NCBI GenBank assembly: GCA_910584385.1
Contig: CAJUAK010000006.1
Location: forward strand, 1-64,000
Source: an uncultured Alphaproteobacteria bacterium
GTDB lineage: Bacteria > Pseudomonadota > Alphaproteobacteria > RF32 > CAG-239
Direction of reading: 5' to 3'
DNA: 64,000 nt
Shown here: one piece after another, positions 35,377-45,244 of the stretch
Numbering within the stretch: the stretch's first letter is position 1
Layout: each line of letters starts with the position of its first letter
The notes under the pieces: generated by a model
What the model was told of the DNA's origin: nothing
What the model saw: only the letters and a program-made list of their open reading frames with translations
The model's database searches: none
Position numbers and translations under genes: made by a program

Positions 35377-37599
35377 TTATTCTTTGAAAAATTTATTGCT
35401 CTTGGGGAAGCCGAAAGGAACCATTTTTCCGACTTGCGCCCGGTGTCCGAGCCAGCCCAGCAAATTTGTTTCAACGGTAATGCCGCCCGAACGGCTGTAT
35501 TTAAATCCATCCGCCTCATTAAATATCTGAATATCAGACAGCCCGCCTTCTTTGTATTTTTGCAAAGCAACGCCGCGGCCTCTGGCCATGGTAGGTATTT
35601 CTTCCATCTTGAAGACCAAAAGCTTTCTGTTTTCGCCGACCAACGCCACCATATCTCCGGTTATCGGTTTGCAAAAGACGGCTTTTTCCCCTTCCGCCAG
35701 ATTCATGATTTTACGCCCGTTGCGGGTTTGGGCAATGATGTGGTTTTCATCCACCACAAATCCCCGCCCGTTATCAGAGGCAATCAGATATTTTTCCTTG
35801 GGATTAAATACAAACATCTCGGCAATATTGTCATTGTTTGCCAAATCCACCATCAGGCGCAACGGCTGCCCGAAACCTCTGCCGCTTGGAATTTCGCTGG
35901 CATTGATATTAAAAAATTTGCCGCTGGTATCAAAGAGGATGATTTTATCTGTTGTTTGGGCATGCAACGCCAACAACAAAACATCGTCTTCCTTAAATTT
36001 GAAATCTTCATTCAGGTTGACATAGCCCTTCATGCACCTTATCCACCCTTTTTGGGAAAGGATGATTGTGATCGGTTCTTTTTCAACCAAAGCTTCCATG
36101 GAAATTTCAATTTCGCCCTGGACTTCGGCAAATTCCGTCCGGCGGCGGCCAAGCGCCGTTTTCTTGCCGAATTTATCTTTTATGGCCTTAATTTCTTCTG
36201 CAACTTTTGCCCAGCGCTTGTTTCCATCAGAAAGCAAATCTTCCAGCGAAGCCTTTTCTGCGGCTAAATCATCATATTCGCCGTGGATTGCCTCTTCTTC
36301 AAGCTTGCGGAGATTGCGGAGCTTCATGTTCAAAATTGCCTCCGCCTGATTTTCCGTCAGCTTAAAGCTTTCCATCATCACGGCTTTTGCATCTTCTTCC
36401 TCTCGGATAATCCTGATAATTTCATCCAGATTTAAATAGGCAATCAGATAGCCGGACAATATCTCCATCCGGGCGTTAATTTTATCCAGCCGGTAATTCG
36501 TACGCCGTATCAAAACATTCAGGCGGTGGTTTAAAAACTCGCGCAAAACCTCTGTAATGGACATCACTCTTGGCACGCCGTCAGAATCCAAAACGTTCAT
36601 GTTCAAATTAAAACGGCTTTCAAGTTCCGTTTGCTTATAAAGCATTTCCATGAGCATCGCCGCATCAACCGTACGGTTTTTGGGTTCTAAGACAATGCGG
36701 ATATCCTGGGCGGATTCATCGCGGATGTCATTGAGCAGCGGAACTTTCTTTTCTTGAAGCAGGACGGCAATTTTCTCAATCAGTTTTGACTTGATAACCT
36801 GATAAGGAATCTCTGTAATAACAATTTGGTACTGCCCGTGGCCTAAATCTTCTTTTTCCCATTTGGCGCGGATGCGGAAAGTTCCCCGGCCTTGTTTATA
36901 GTTATTTAAAATTGTATCAAAACTGTCAATTATCGTGCCTCCAGTCGGGAAATCCGGCCCGCGAAGCTTGCGCACGACAGCTTCTATCTCTGCCTGGGGA
37001 TTGTCTATCATTAACAGCAAGGCATCACAAACTTCGCTTAAATTATGCGGCGGAATATTTGTGGCCATGCCAACGGCAATTCCCGCGGAACCATTACACA
37101 GCAAATTTGGAACAGCCCCCGGCATAACTACCGGTTCGCTTTCCTCGCCGTCATAAGTATCCCTGAAATCAACGGCATCGTCATTCAGCCCTTCCATCAA
37201 TGCCATGGCAAATTCGGTCAGCTTGGCTTCCGTATAACGCATGGCGGCCGCGCCGTCCCCGTCCACATTGCCAAAGTTTCCCTGCCCGTCCACCAACGGA
37301 TAGCGCACGGAAAAATCCTGTGCCAAACGCACCATTGCCCCGTAAACGGCGGCATCGCCATGGGGATGGTATTTACCGATAACATCGCCGACAACACGGG
37401 CGCATTTTTTATAAGTGGATTTCGGATTTAAATTCAACTGGCGCATGGCAAACAACAAGCGGCGGTGTACCGGTTTTAACCCGTCCCGAACATCGGGAAG
37501 CGCGCGGTCCACAATCGTAGACATCGCATAAGACAGATATCTTTTGCCCAATTCTTCTTTAAGCGTTACCTGTTTGACTTTTTCAGCTGTTTGTTCCAT
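35377..37599 (-). CDS. parC: DNA topoisomerase IV subunit A
   Basis: 740 residues. Breakage-reunion domain with the catalytic Tyr in AAMRYTEAKLT, the quinolone-pocket helix KYHPHGDAAVYGAMVRLAQD and YPLVDGQGNFGNVDGDGAA. The shorter C-terminal barrel lacks the GyrA box, so ParC rather than GyrA. It decatenates daughter chromosomes. The partner ParE is outside the window. Confidence 0.95.
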   Translation of the reverse strand: MEQTAEKVKQVTLKEELGKRYLSYAMSTIVDRALPDVRDGLKPVHRRLLFAMRQLNLNPKSTYKKCARVVGDVIGKYHPHGDAAVYGAMVRLAQDFSVRYPLVDGQGNFGNVDGDGAAAMRYTEAKLTEFAMALMEGLNDDAVDFRDTYDGEESEPVVMPGAVPNLLCNGSAGIAVGMATNIPPHNLSEVCDALLLMIDNPQAEIEAVVRKLRGPDFPTGGTIIDSFDTILNNYKQGRGTFRIRAKWEKEDLGHGQYQIVITEIPYQVIKSKLIEKIAVLLQEKKVPLLNDIRDESAQDIRIVLEPKNRTVDAAMLMEMLYKQTELESRFNLNMNVLDSDGVPRVMSITEVLREFLNHRLNVLIRRTNYRLDKINARMEILSGYLIAYLNLDEIIRIIREEEDAKAVMMESFKLTENQAEAILNMKLRNLRKLEEEAIHGEYDDLAAEKASLEDLLSDGNKRWAKVAEEIKAIKDKFGKKTALGRRRTEFAEVQGEIEISMEALVEKEPITIILSQKGWIRCMKGYVNLNEDFKFKEDDVLLLALHAQTTDKIILFDTSGKFFNINASEIPSGRGFGQPLRLMVDLANNDNIAEMFVFNPKEKYLIASDNGRGFVVDENHIIAQTRNGRKIMNLAEGEKAVFCKPITGDMVALVGENRKLLVFKMEEIPTMARGRGVALQKYKEGGLSDIQIFNEADGFKYSRSGGITVETNLLGWLGHRAQVGKMVPFGFPKSNKFFKE

Positions 37600-37603
37600 T
37601 ATT

Positions 37604-38326
37604 TCACCTGTTTAAATCCAAATTTTCCAGCAAATTAGCACGGTTTTCAGGAAATTTCAAGCCGTTGTCCGCAAAAAAGTTTTTTTGGAGGAAAAACCCG
37701 GTCATTGCCAGTAAATCAGCGAGTTCCCTCTCATTTGGCCTGGTATTTTTATTCATAATAAAATGCGGATATAGAAACAGCTTTTCTTTATATGGTTCTC
37801 CGGCTTCCCGGCAGACGGCCTTACCGCTCTTGGGCGAGACATAAGCCAAATTTTGTGTGCTTTTTGTAACGGCGCATTCGCTTAAATCCAGCCCCACGCC
37901 CAAATACTCAAGCAAATAAAATTCATAGAAAGAATAATATGCTATCCAATTATCTTCATGTATATGATTAAAAAAATTTTCCGCATAAAAATAAAAATCC
38001 TCCAGATTTTCAAGCTCCGGCAGGCAACTGTTGCATAAAGAGGAAAAAGCCGCCAGCGCGCTTATTTTTTTATAATCATTCAAAAAATTAACCGCGTCGG
38101 GACTTATCAACTCCACCCGGAAGCTGAGCATATTATCATCGACCCTTGAATATGCGTCAATTTTTACCTTATTGCCCAGCTGGTAAATTCCCAGATTTTT
38201 TTTATGAAGGCAATTGCCGACATAGCCGGTTACTTTTCCGTGCTCTTTGCTTATCAGCGTTAAAATCAACGAGTTTTCAGCATGTTTGCGCAGATTAATG
38301 ATATGTCCGCAATCCGTAAACTTCAT
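37604..38326 (-). CDS. recO: DNA repair protein RecO
   Basis: 240 residues. N-terminal OB fold (DCGHIINLRKHAENSLILTL, KVTGYVGNCLH) and a helical domain ending in a region with the usual alphaproteobacterial FFLQKNFF pattern. It loads RecA with RecR. It sits 2 bases after kdsA and 4 before parC, a tight operon. Confidence 0.9.
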   Translation of the reverse strand: MKFTDCGHIINLRKHAENSLILTLISKEHGKVTGYVGNCLHKKNLGIYQLGNKVKIDAYSRVDDNMLSFRVELISPDAVNFLNDYKKISALAAFSSLCNSCLPELENLEDFYFYAENFFNHIHEDNWIAYYSFYEFYLLEYLGVGLDLSECAVTKSTQNLAYVSPKSGKAVCREAGEPYKEKLFLYPHFIMNKNTRPNERELADLLAMTGFFLQKNFFADNGLKFPENRANLLENLDLNR

Positions 38327-38328
38327 GC

Positions 38329-39174
38329 TTAATAATCGTTAATCATTGTTTTTGTAATTTTGTCATAGGCCATTAATTCTGAAATTACCCTTTTCATATC
38401 TTTAAGGGCAATCGTATTTGGCCCGTCAGACAAAGCTTTATCCGGGTTATCGTGGGTTTCCATAAATACGGCCGCTACGCCGACGGCAACCGCAGCCCTG
38501 GCTAAGACAGGAGCAAATTCGCGCTGACCGCCGGTTGAACCGCCTAACCCGCCCGGCTGCTGCACGGCGTGCGTCGCATCCATAATAACCGGGCAGCCCG
38601 TATCTTTTGCCATCTGCGGAAAACCGCGCATATCCGTTACCAGCGTATTATAACCAAATGAGGCGCCGCGTTCGGTAACACAAACATTTTTATTGCCGGA
38701 ATCATCGGCTTTTTTAACAATGTTTTTCATATCCCAAGGTGCTAAAAACTGCCCTTTTTTAATATTAACAACCTTTCCGGTTTTTGCCGCAGCAACAACC
38801 AAATCCGTCTGGCGGCAGAGGAACGCCGGAATTTGGAGCATGTCCACATAGGGCGCAACTGCTGCACATTGTTCTTTCTCATGGATATCCGTTACAATCG
38901 GCAGCCCCGGGAATTTCTTTTTTATATCTTCAAAAGTGCGCATTCCCTCTTCCAATCCGACGCCGCGGGCGCCGTTAATCGAGGTGCGGTTGGCTTTGTC
39001 AAAAGAAGCCTTAAAAATATAATTAATGCCAAGTTCTTTCGTTATTTTAACCATTTCCCCGGCAATCATCATCGCGTGGTCATGGCTTTCAATCTGGCAG
39101 GGGCCGGCAATAATTGCCAAAGGCAGTTTGTTGCCCAATTCAAAATTTCCGATTTTTATGCGGCGCTGTTCCAT
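38329..39174 (-). CDS. kdsA: 3-deoxy-8-phosphooctulonate synthase (KDO-8-P synthase)
   Basis: 281 residues. Motifs IAGPCQIES, FKASFDKANRTSINGARGVG, VTDIHE, QIPAFLCRQTDL, NIKKGQFLAPWDM, VTERGASFGYNTLVTDMRG and MDATHAVQQPGG are all intact. The Asn instead of Cys in the NIKKG stretch suggests the metal-independent class. It makes Kdo-8-phosphate for the LPS inner core, so the organism has LPS. Confidence 0.95.
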   Translation of the reverse strand: MEQRRIKIGNFELGNKLPLAIIAGPCQIESHDHAMMIAGEMVKITKELGINYIFKASFDKANRTSINGARGVGLEEGMRTFEDIKKKFPGLPIVTDIHEKEQCAAVAPYVDMLQIPAFLCRQTDLVVAAAKTGKVVNIKKGQFLAPWDMKNIVKKADDSGNKNVCVTERGASFGYNTLVTDMRGFPQMAKDTGCPVIMDATHAVQQPGGLGGSTGGQREFAPVLARAAVAVGVAAVFMETHDNPDKALSDGPNTIALKDMKRVISELMAYDKITKTMINDY

Positions 39175-39239
39175 TTTATTTGTCCTTATTTAATTTCTAA
39201 TAGCTTATTTATAGCAAAATCGGCAGATTTATCAATCAT

Positions 39240-39276
39240 AAAAAAGAAAATCCCCAGTTTTCACCAGGGATTCTCT
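39240..39276 (-). terminator. terminator of the 249-residue unknown gene
   Basis: On the minus strand AGAGAAUCCC (39267-39276) pairs with GGGAUUUUCU (39245-39254), including one G-U, and is followed by five U (39240-39244). It starts 10 bases past the stop codon. Confidence 0.75.
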
Positions 39277-39285
39277 TGAACAGGC

Positions 39286-40035
39286 TTACGACATCTTTTT
39301 CAGATAGTCTTTAACGAGTTTTTTCATTTGTTTCCTTGCTGTTTCAGGCGAAACGCAAAGGCCGTTTTTCTTCCATTCATATAGCGAGGCGTAGTTAGCC
39401 CCAAGCGTTGCGAATTCTCGCTCGGGAAGACGCGGTTCGCCATAGAATTGCTTTCGAAACGCCTGCATATCGTCTCCGGAAAATTTTATTCTGGAAAGCT
39501 TTTTCTGCTGCTCTACTGCCTTGACGGAATCATCAAGCGCTTTGTAAAAGCCTTCCGTTTTGCAGGCTTCGCTGAAATCCTCGCAAACAGTAAAGAACAC
39601 TTGGGTCCCCAGCAGCGAGGGATTCCACATAAGCGTTTCGCTTTTGACAGAAAGCGCCGACTGAAGCGGTACAATCATTAAAAGCCTTGTGCCAAGATTG
39701 TTGCAGTCATAAAACTCTTTAACGCTTTCTTTGGCAAAGCGGATGTCTTGTTCCCGCACGCCCAGGGTTGTCAGGATGTAAAGGCACATCGTTACATCTT
39801 CTCCAAGAAGGAGAATTTTTGGATAATGCCCAAAACGCCTTTGGATGACGCTGCTGCAATGGGCTGCGCAAACTGCAGAAGGCAGATGCTCCGGCAGCAG
39901 ATAGATGTTTGCGAAATCAGAGATTTCCTCGTCATTCACACCGGGAAACGCCCGCATGTCGAAACACGGATTTGGCCGGGGCAAGGCATTATAAACCTCA
40001 CGGGCAAACCTTTTAAGCCGTCTTTTTTCAAACAT
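39286..40035 (-). CDS. unknown 249-residue cytosolic protein
   Basis: Not recognised. No signal peptide or membrane helix. Several Cys residues, an alpha/beta-like central part (YPKILLLGEDVTMCLYILTTLG, RLLMIVPLQSAL) and a basic C-terminus (ARKQMKKLVKDYLKKMS). Preceded by 84 bases with no other gene and followed by its own terminator, so it is a single-gene unit between pyrG and kdsA. The base composition is somewhat richer in GC than its neighbours. Confidence 0.6.
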   Translation of the reverse strand: MFEKRRLKRFAREVYNALPRPNPCFDMRAFPGVNDEEISDFANIYLLPEHLPSAVCAAHCSSVIQRRFGHYPKILLLGEDVTMCLYILTTLGVREQDIRFAKESVKEFYDCNNLGTRLLMIVPLQSALSVKSETLMWNPSLLGTQVFFTVCEDFSEACKTEGFYKALDDSVKAVEQQKKLSRIKFSGDDMQAFRKQFYGEPRLPEREFATLGANYASLYEWKKNGLCVSPETARKQMKKLVKDYLKKMS

Positions 40036-40119
40036 AGAATAATGGATTAAAAATGAAACATAATTTAATTTTATTGCCTCAATTTATAACCCATTATTTC
40101 TATTATGCAAGAAAATTTT

Positions 40120-41781
40120 CTACAGCAGCCGGCTTTTGTCTATCGATGCTCGGACAAAGGAAACAAACAGCGGATGCGGCGCAAAGGGCTTGGATTTGAG
40201 TTCCGGGTGGAATTGCACGCCGATAAACCACGGATGGTTTGGAATCTCAACAATCTCCGGCAGCTTGCCATCCGGAGACTTGCCTGAAATAATCATGCCG
40301 GCTTGCCTGAGCTGGTTTTCATATTTCATATTAACCTCATATCTGTGGCGGTGGCGTTCGGAAATTTGTTCCGTTCCATAAGCTTTTGCCGCCAAAGAAT
40401 CCGGAGCCAAGACACAGGGATAAGCTCCCAAGCGCATTGTGCCGCCTAAATCTCCGTCTTTATGGCGGACCTCTTTGGCGCCTTCTTTATCCCATTCGGT
40501 CATCAAGCCGACAACCGGTTCACAGGATTTTCCAAATTCGGTCGTGCCGGCATTCGTTACCCCGGCCACATGGCGCATGGTTTCAATAACTGCCATCTGC
40601 ATGCCAAAGCAAATGCCTAAAAACGGAATATTATGCTCGCGGGCATAGCGAATGGCAATCTGCTTGCCTTCCGTGCCCCGGCTTCCAAAACCTCCCGGGA
40701 CTAAAATTCCTGAAACTTCATTGAGATAAGTCTCCGGCTCGCCTTGCTCCAAAAGCTCGGAATCTATCCATTTGATTCTTACTTTATATTTATTTGCAAT
40801 TCCACCGTGTGTCAAAGCTTCGCCCAAAGACTTGTAAGCTTCCAAAAGCTGGGTATATTTTCCGACCACGGCAATTTTAACCTCCCCTTCCGGACAACGC
40901 AGTGTTTCAACAATATGCTCCCATTTGCTTAAATCCGGCGCCTGCCCGCATTCTATGCCGAAGTGCTTGCAAACCTGCACATCCATTCCTTCATGGGAAT
41001 AAGCAATCGGCACCTGGTAAATGCTGCTGGCATCCAAGGCTGCAATAACGTTTTCTTCGCGAATATTGCAGAACAAGGCTATTTTTTTCTTTTCATTCTG
41101 CGGCAGCGGGCATTGTGAACGGCAAAGCAGCATATCCGGCTGAATTCCGTATTCCTGAAGTTTTTTAACCGAATGCTGCGTCGGTTTTGTTTTTAATTCG
41201 CCGGCGGTCGGAATATAGGGCAGCAGCGTTACATGGATAAACATCGAACGGTCGCGTCCCAAATCATATGCCACCTGGCGGATTGCTTCCAGATAAGGCT
41301 GTCCTTCAATATCACCAACTGTACCGCCGATTTCGCAAAGGACAAAATCCTCATCTGTAATATCGGAAAGGATAAAGTCTTTAATTTCATTGGTTACATG
41401 GGGGATGACCTGAATCGTGGCGCCCAAATAATCGCCGTGGCGTTCCTTGTCTATAACCCGCTGATAGATTTTTCCGGTCGTGATGCTGTCTGTTTTATGG
41501 CAGGATACGCCTGAAAAGCGTTCATAATGCCCTAAATCCAAATCCGTTTCCGCACCATCATCCGTTACAAAAACTTCGCCATGCTGATAAGGGCTCATTG
41601 TGCCCGGATCCACATTTAAATAAGGATCCAGCTTGCGCATGCGCACTTTAAATCCTCTTGCCTGCAAAATGGACGCCAAGGACGCCGATGCCAGCCCTTT
41701 TCCCAAAGATGAAACGACGCCGCCGGTAATGAAAATAAAACGGGCTTTTTTCTTAAGAATATCTTCTAATAAATCAGACAT
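40120..41781 (-). CDS. pyrG: CTP synthase
   Basis: 553 residues. Synthetase domain with FITGGVVSSLGKGLASASL and KLDPYLNVDPGTMSPYQHGE; glutaminase domain with VPGGFGSRGTEGK, catalytic Cys in LGICFGMQ, and the His/Glu of FHPELKSKP. Ten extra residues precede the usual start, but the AAGGAAAA site supports this ATG. It makes CTP from UTP. A hairpin lies between it and secG upstream. Confidence 0.96.
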   Translation of the reverse strand: MSDLLEDILKKKARFIFITGGVVSSLGKGLASASLASILQARGFKVRMRKLDPYLNVDPGTMSPYQHGEVFVTDDGAETDLDLGHYERFSGVSCHKTDSITTGKIYQRVIDKERHGDYLGATIQVIPHVTNEIKDFILSDITDEDFVLCEIGGTVGDIEGQPYLEAIRQVAYDLGRDRSMFIHVTLLPYIPTAGELKTKPTQHSVKKLQEYGIQPDMLLCRSQCPLPQNEKKKIALFCNIREENVIAALDASSIYQVPIAYSHEGMDVQVCKHFGIECGQAPDLSKWEHIVETLRCPEGEVKIAVVGKYTQLLEAYKSLGEALTHGGIANKYKVRIKWIDSELLEQGEPETYLNEVSGILVPGGFGSRGTEGKQIAIRYAREHNIPFLGICFGMQMAVIETMRHVAGVTNAGTTEFGKSCEPVVGLMTEWDKEGAKEVRHKDGDLGGTMRLGAYPCVLAPDSLAAKAYGTEQISERHRHRYEVNMKYENQLRQAGMIISGKSPDGKLPEIVEIPNHPWFIGVQFHPELKSKPFAPHPLFVSFVRASIDKSRLL

Positions 41782-41825
41782 TTAGTTTTTTCCTTATTAC
41801 TTATCAACAGGTTATTTTAAAGTGT

Positions 41826-41853
41826 CAAAGGCGCCTTGAAAAAGACGCCTTTG
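41826..41853 (-). terminator. hairpin between secG and pyrG
   Basis: CAAAGGCG (41826-41833) pairs with CGCCTTTG (41846-41853) around 12 bases. The minus-strand sequence after it (ACACTTTAAAA) has a poor U-run, so it may be a partial terminator or attenuator before pyrG, not a full stop. Confidence 0.5.
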
Positions 41854-41875
41854 ATTATGTTTTTTTGATTTGCCA

Positions 41876-42193
41876 TTATTTTCCGGCCGCCGGGACATCC
41901 GGAATTTCAGGAAGCTGTGTTTCAACCGGCGCTTGTTCCAAAATGGAGCCTTTGCGCTGTCCATGGCCTTTATAATATAAAGACAAGGCAATAGATGTGC
42001 AAATAAACAATGTTGCAAGAATGGCCGTTGTTCTGGTTAACAGGTTTCCTGTTCCCCGCGCGCTTAAAAAGCTGGAAGCGCCGCTGCCGCCGCCCAAACC
42101 ATCCAATGCACCGCCTTCAGAACGCTGCATAAGGATTATGGCGACTAAAAAAATTGCAATCAACAAATGAACGACCAATAAAACTGTTCCCAT
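41876..42193 (-). CDS. secG: preprotein translocase subunit SecG
   Basis: 105 residues, two membrane helices, and the SecG loop MQRSEGGALDGLGGGSG followed by RGTGNLLTRTTAILATLF. The C-terminal 25 residues are a Pro/Glu-rich tail. It assists SecYE in export. The order tpiA-secG-pyrG is common in alphaproteobacteria. Confidence 0.93.
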   Translation of the reverse strand: MGTVLLVVHLLIAIFLVAIILMQRSEGGALDGLGGGSGASSFLSARGTGNLLTRTTAILATLFICTSIALSLYYKGHGQRKGSILEQAPVETQLPEIPDVPAAGK

Positions 42194-42209
42194 GTTTTTA
42201 TTCCTTATC

Positions 42210-42974
42210 CTATTTTACACAAGCCTTTGAGGCAATGCCCATAAAGTCTTCAACCTTAAGGCTTGCGCCGCCGATTAAAGCTCCGTCCACGTCAGGAAGG
42301 GCCAAGAGTTCTTTTGCATTTCCCGGTTTTACCGATCCGCCATATAAAATGCGCATTTTATTGGCATTTCCTTTGCCTAGCTTTTTGGCAACAACCTTAC
42401 GGATTGCAGCATGAACATCTTCAACATCTGCGGCTGTCGGGGTTTTGCCCGTGCCGATTGCCCAAACAGGCTCATAAGCGATGACCGTATTGGCTGCTGT
42501 TGCATTTTCAGGAACAGAACCAAGAATTTGTTTGGTGCAGACATCAATCGTTTTGCCGGCGTCGCGTTCTTCAAGCGTTTCGCCAATGCAGATAACGGCT
42601 TTCAAACCATTTTCAATTGCCGCCTGAGCTTTTTTGCAAACCAATTCATTGCTTTCTTTATGGTCTGCACGGCGTTCAGAGTGCCCGACAATAACATAAG
42701 TGCAACCCAAATCTTTTAACATGAGCGGGCTGATATCGCCGGTATGTGCCCCTTTAAGGTTAAAATGCACATCTTGCGCGCCTAAGGCGACTTTTGCGCC
42801 GCGCAAAGCTTTTTTTACCTGGCTCAGCAATGTAAAGGGCGGGCATACCAAAAATTCACATTCAGGCTTGCCCAGCTTTTTAACTTCCGTTGCAACGCCT
42901 TTTGCCAAAGCTGTGCCATCTGCGCTCAGCATATTCATTTTCCAGTTTCCGGCGATAAGGGGTTTTCTTGCCAT
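42210..42974 (-). CDS. tpiA: triosephosphate isomerase
   Basis: 254 residues. Active-site residues in AGNWKMN (Lys), IVGHSERR (His) and AYEPVWAIGTGKTPT (Glu and the mobile loop), with YGGSVKPGNA for phosphate binding. It interconverts DHAP and glyceraldehyde-3-phosphate. Confidence 0.96.
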   Translation of the reverse strand: MARKPLIAGNWKMNMLSADGTALAKGVATEVKKLGKPECEFLVCPPFTLLSQVKKALRGAKVALGAQDVHFNLKGAHTGDISPLMLKDLGCTYVIVGHSERRADHKESNELVCKKAQAAIENGLKAVICIGETLEERDAGKTIDVCTKQILGSVPENATAANTVIAYEPVWAIGTGKTPTAADVEDVHAAIRKVVAKKLGKGNANKMRILYGGSVKPGNAKELLALPDVDGALIGGASLKVEDFMGIASKACVK

Positions 42975-43141
42975 TATTCTTTCCTTTTTCCGAGTTAAAA
43001 TTCATATTGCTTCCGTTCTAGCACAAAGTTTTTTAAAATGCCAGTTAAAAAAACTTTTCAACACGAATATTTATAAGATTGTATAAATAATTAATTTTGC
43101 ATATAATCCCGAAAAAGCTTTTTTATTAACAGGATGGTACA

Positions 43142-45028
43142 ATGATTGAAAAGATTAGAAGTTTCCAAGATTCATGGATTGTTAAAGGAATTTTAGGCTT
43201 GACGGCCCTCAGTTTTATGTCTTTGTTCGGGATTACCGGCTACCTTGGCTCTGCCGGCAAGAATAAGCCTGTTATCCAGGTGGGCAGCACGGCTGTTTTT
43301 CAGGAAGAGATTTCCCGCCTCTACCAAAGAGATATGCAAATGCTCAGCCGGCTGACCGGAGAGGATGGCGAAAACAATGAAGCGTTGCGCAACAGCCTGC
43401 TTCAGGGAATCGTGCAAAAAGAGCTTTCAAAAGCGATTATAAATGAAACAGCCGATGATTATAATGTTAAGGTAGGCGATGACCTTATCCGCCAGATTAT
43501 CTTTTCGCAGGCCGAATTTATCAATCCGGACGGGCGTTTTAACATGGACAAATTCCGCAGGCTTTTGCAAACGTCCAACATGAGCGAAAAAGAATATATT
43601 GAGCTCTTGCGCCAGGATATATTAAAACAGCATTTGGTGCAGACTCCCGTTGAAGAGCTAAATACCCCGAAAACGGCTGAAAGCCTTCTTAATAAAATAG
43701 CAAACCAGCGCAAAACATTTAAATATATCCTGATTAACCCGGACATGTTAAATGTTGACCGCAAAATATCAGACGAAGAGCTGGAACAATATTATGAAGA
43801 TTTTTCAGTGCAGTTTATCGAACCTGAAAAACGCGACGTTTCTTTTTTGGTTATCTCGTCTGACAGCCTGGCAAAAAAAATTATGCCTTCTGATGCGGAA
43901 ATCAAGGCTTATTATCAGGAAAATATCGACCAATTCGTTATTCCGGAACAGCGCCAAGTCCTGCAAATGGCTTTTGACGATGAGGAAACAGCCAATAAAG
44001 CTGCCGAAAGCTTAAAATCCGGCAAAGATTTTTACGCTGTTGCGAAAGAGTTTGCAGGGCAAGACAAAGCCGCCACCGAGCTGGGACTGGTTTCTAAAGA
44101 CATGCTGATTGCCGACATGGCAGACGAAGTCTTTTCCGCAAAAATTAATGAAGTTGTCGGCCCCTTCCAGTCTGACATGGGATGGCACATTATGAAGGCG
44201 GTTAAAATTGTTCCTGTCAAAGAAACAAAATTAGAAGCGGCAAAAAATAAAATCATTGATGCCTTGCGCCAAGAACAAGCCTATGAGCAGGCAATGGATG
44301 CGAGCCGCGAAATTGAAGATGAAATCGGCTCAGGAAAAGGGTTGGATGAAATTGCTTCCGAGTATCAGGCAAAAATCTATAATGCCAAAGGCTTGAGCGA
44401 AGACGGCAATTTTGTTACGGCGCCCGGAAAATATTCCGATTTGATTAAATCTGCTGATTTTATCGATACGGCATTCTCCTATAACCAAGGCGAAATCAGC
44501 CAGATTTTGGAAACGGAAGACGGTTTTGCCTTACTTCGGGTTGATAACATCACAGATGCGCATAATAAAGAAATATCCGAAGTTAAAGATGAAATCGCAC
44601 AAATGTGGGAAGAAAACGAAAAAAGCGCCATTATGCAAGAAATTGTCAACGATGTTTTGCATGATATGGAAAGCGGAGACAAAATTGAAGAAGTTGCCGC
44701 ACGTTTCAAATTATCATTAAACAGCTCCGCCCCAATAACGCGCGAAGGCTCTTTCGCCGGCTTAAACAAAGCGCAGATTGCCGAAATTTTCCATGAAAAA
44801 GTCGGGTCTGCCAAAGTCTTGGATTTGGATGGCAAAAAAATGATTGTTACAACGACTAAAATCATAAACGATCAGAGAAAGCCGTCTAAAGAAGCCGCTG
44901 ATGTTACGAAATTTAAATTTCAAAGCGACCTTTCAAGACAAGCTGCGGATACGCTTATAAAAGCCTATGGCAAAAATTATAAAACCAAGGTTAAATATAA
45001 GAATATCGGCCTATTGGAAGACGAATAG
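43142..45028 (+). CDS. ppiD: PpiD-like periplasmic peptidyl-prolyl isomerase/chaperone
   Basis: 628 residues. One N-terminal membrane helix (about 14-36), SurA_N-like chaperone helices (up to about 200), a PPIC-type rotamase domain (about 260-360; QVLQMAFDDEETANKA, LGLVSKDMLIADMADEVF, VGPFQSDMGWHIMK) and a long helical C-terminal part. It helps outer-membrane proteins leave the Sec channel. It is divergent from tpiA, a usual pairing in this class. Confidence 0.88.
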   Translation: MIEKIRSFQDSWIVKGILGLTALSFMSLFGITGYLGSAGKNKPVIQVGSTAVFQEEISRLYQRDMQMLSRLTGEDGENNEALRNSLLQGIVQKELSKAIINETADDYNVKVGDDLIRQIIFSQAEFINPDGRFNMDKFRRLLQTSNMSEKEYIELLRQDILKQHLVQTPVEELNTPKTAESLLNKIANQRKTFKYILINPDMLNVDRKISDEELEQYYEDFSVQFIEPEKRDVSFLVISSDSLAKKIMPSDAEIKAYYQENIDQFVIPEQRQVLQMAFDDEETANKAAESLKSGKDFYAVAKEFAGQDKAATELGLVSKDMLIADMADEVFSAKINEVVGPFQSDMGWHIMKAVKIVPVKETKLEAAKNKIIDALRQEQAYEQAMDASREIEDEIGSGKGLDEIASEYQAKIYNAKGLSEDGNFVTAPGKYSDLIKSADFIDTAFSYNQGEISQILETEDGFALLRVDNITDAHNKEISEVKDEIAQMWEENEKSAIMQEIVNDVLHDMESGDKIEEVAARFKLSLNSSAPITREGSFAGLNKAQIAEIFHEKVGSAKVLDLDGKKMIVTTTKIINDQRKPSKEAADVTKFKFQSDLSRQAADTLIKAYGKNYKTKVKYKNIGLLEDE

Positions 45029-45032
45029 CCGC

Positions 45033-45058
45033 AAGCCCCGGAACTTCGGGGCTTTTTT
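45033..45058 (+). terminator. terminator of ppiD
   Basis: AGCCCCG pairs with CGGGGCT around AACTT, followed by six T, five bases past the stop codon. Confidence 0.85.
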
Positions 45059-45074
45059 GAGCTTATCAGACAAC

Positions 45075-45101
45075 GCCTGAAAGAAAAATCAGGCTTTTCT
45101 G
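45075..45101 (+). terminator. second, weaker hairpin after ppiD
   Basis: GCCTGA (45075-45080) pairs with TCAGGC (45089-45094), followed by TTTTCTGTTTT. It acts as a back-up terminator at most. Confidence 0.5.
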
Positions 45102-45117
45102 TTTTATACGGTTAAGA

Positions 45118-45146
45118 TTGACGAGCTTTCAAAAAAGTGGTATACT
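45118..45146 (+). promoter_or_regulatory. near-consensus sigma-70-type promoter
   Basis: TTGACG (45118-45123), 17-base spacer, TATACT (45141-45146). Initiation near 45153 gives a leader of about 92 bases before the ATG at 45245. Confidence 0.7.
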
Positions 45147-45244
45147 AGCTTTTGTTATTAACGTTTATGTTCAATTATTAATCACGAGGAATAAGGCTTG
45201 GAACCCACGCGCCTCATAAAATAAAGACGAAAGCAAAATAAATT

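Noticed and set aside
35434..36267. 277-codon open frame on the plus strand opposite parC
   Set aside because: It lies wholly antisense to an intact, highly conserved topoisomerase gene, has no ribosome site and no recognisable motif.
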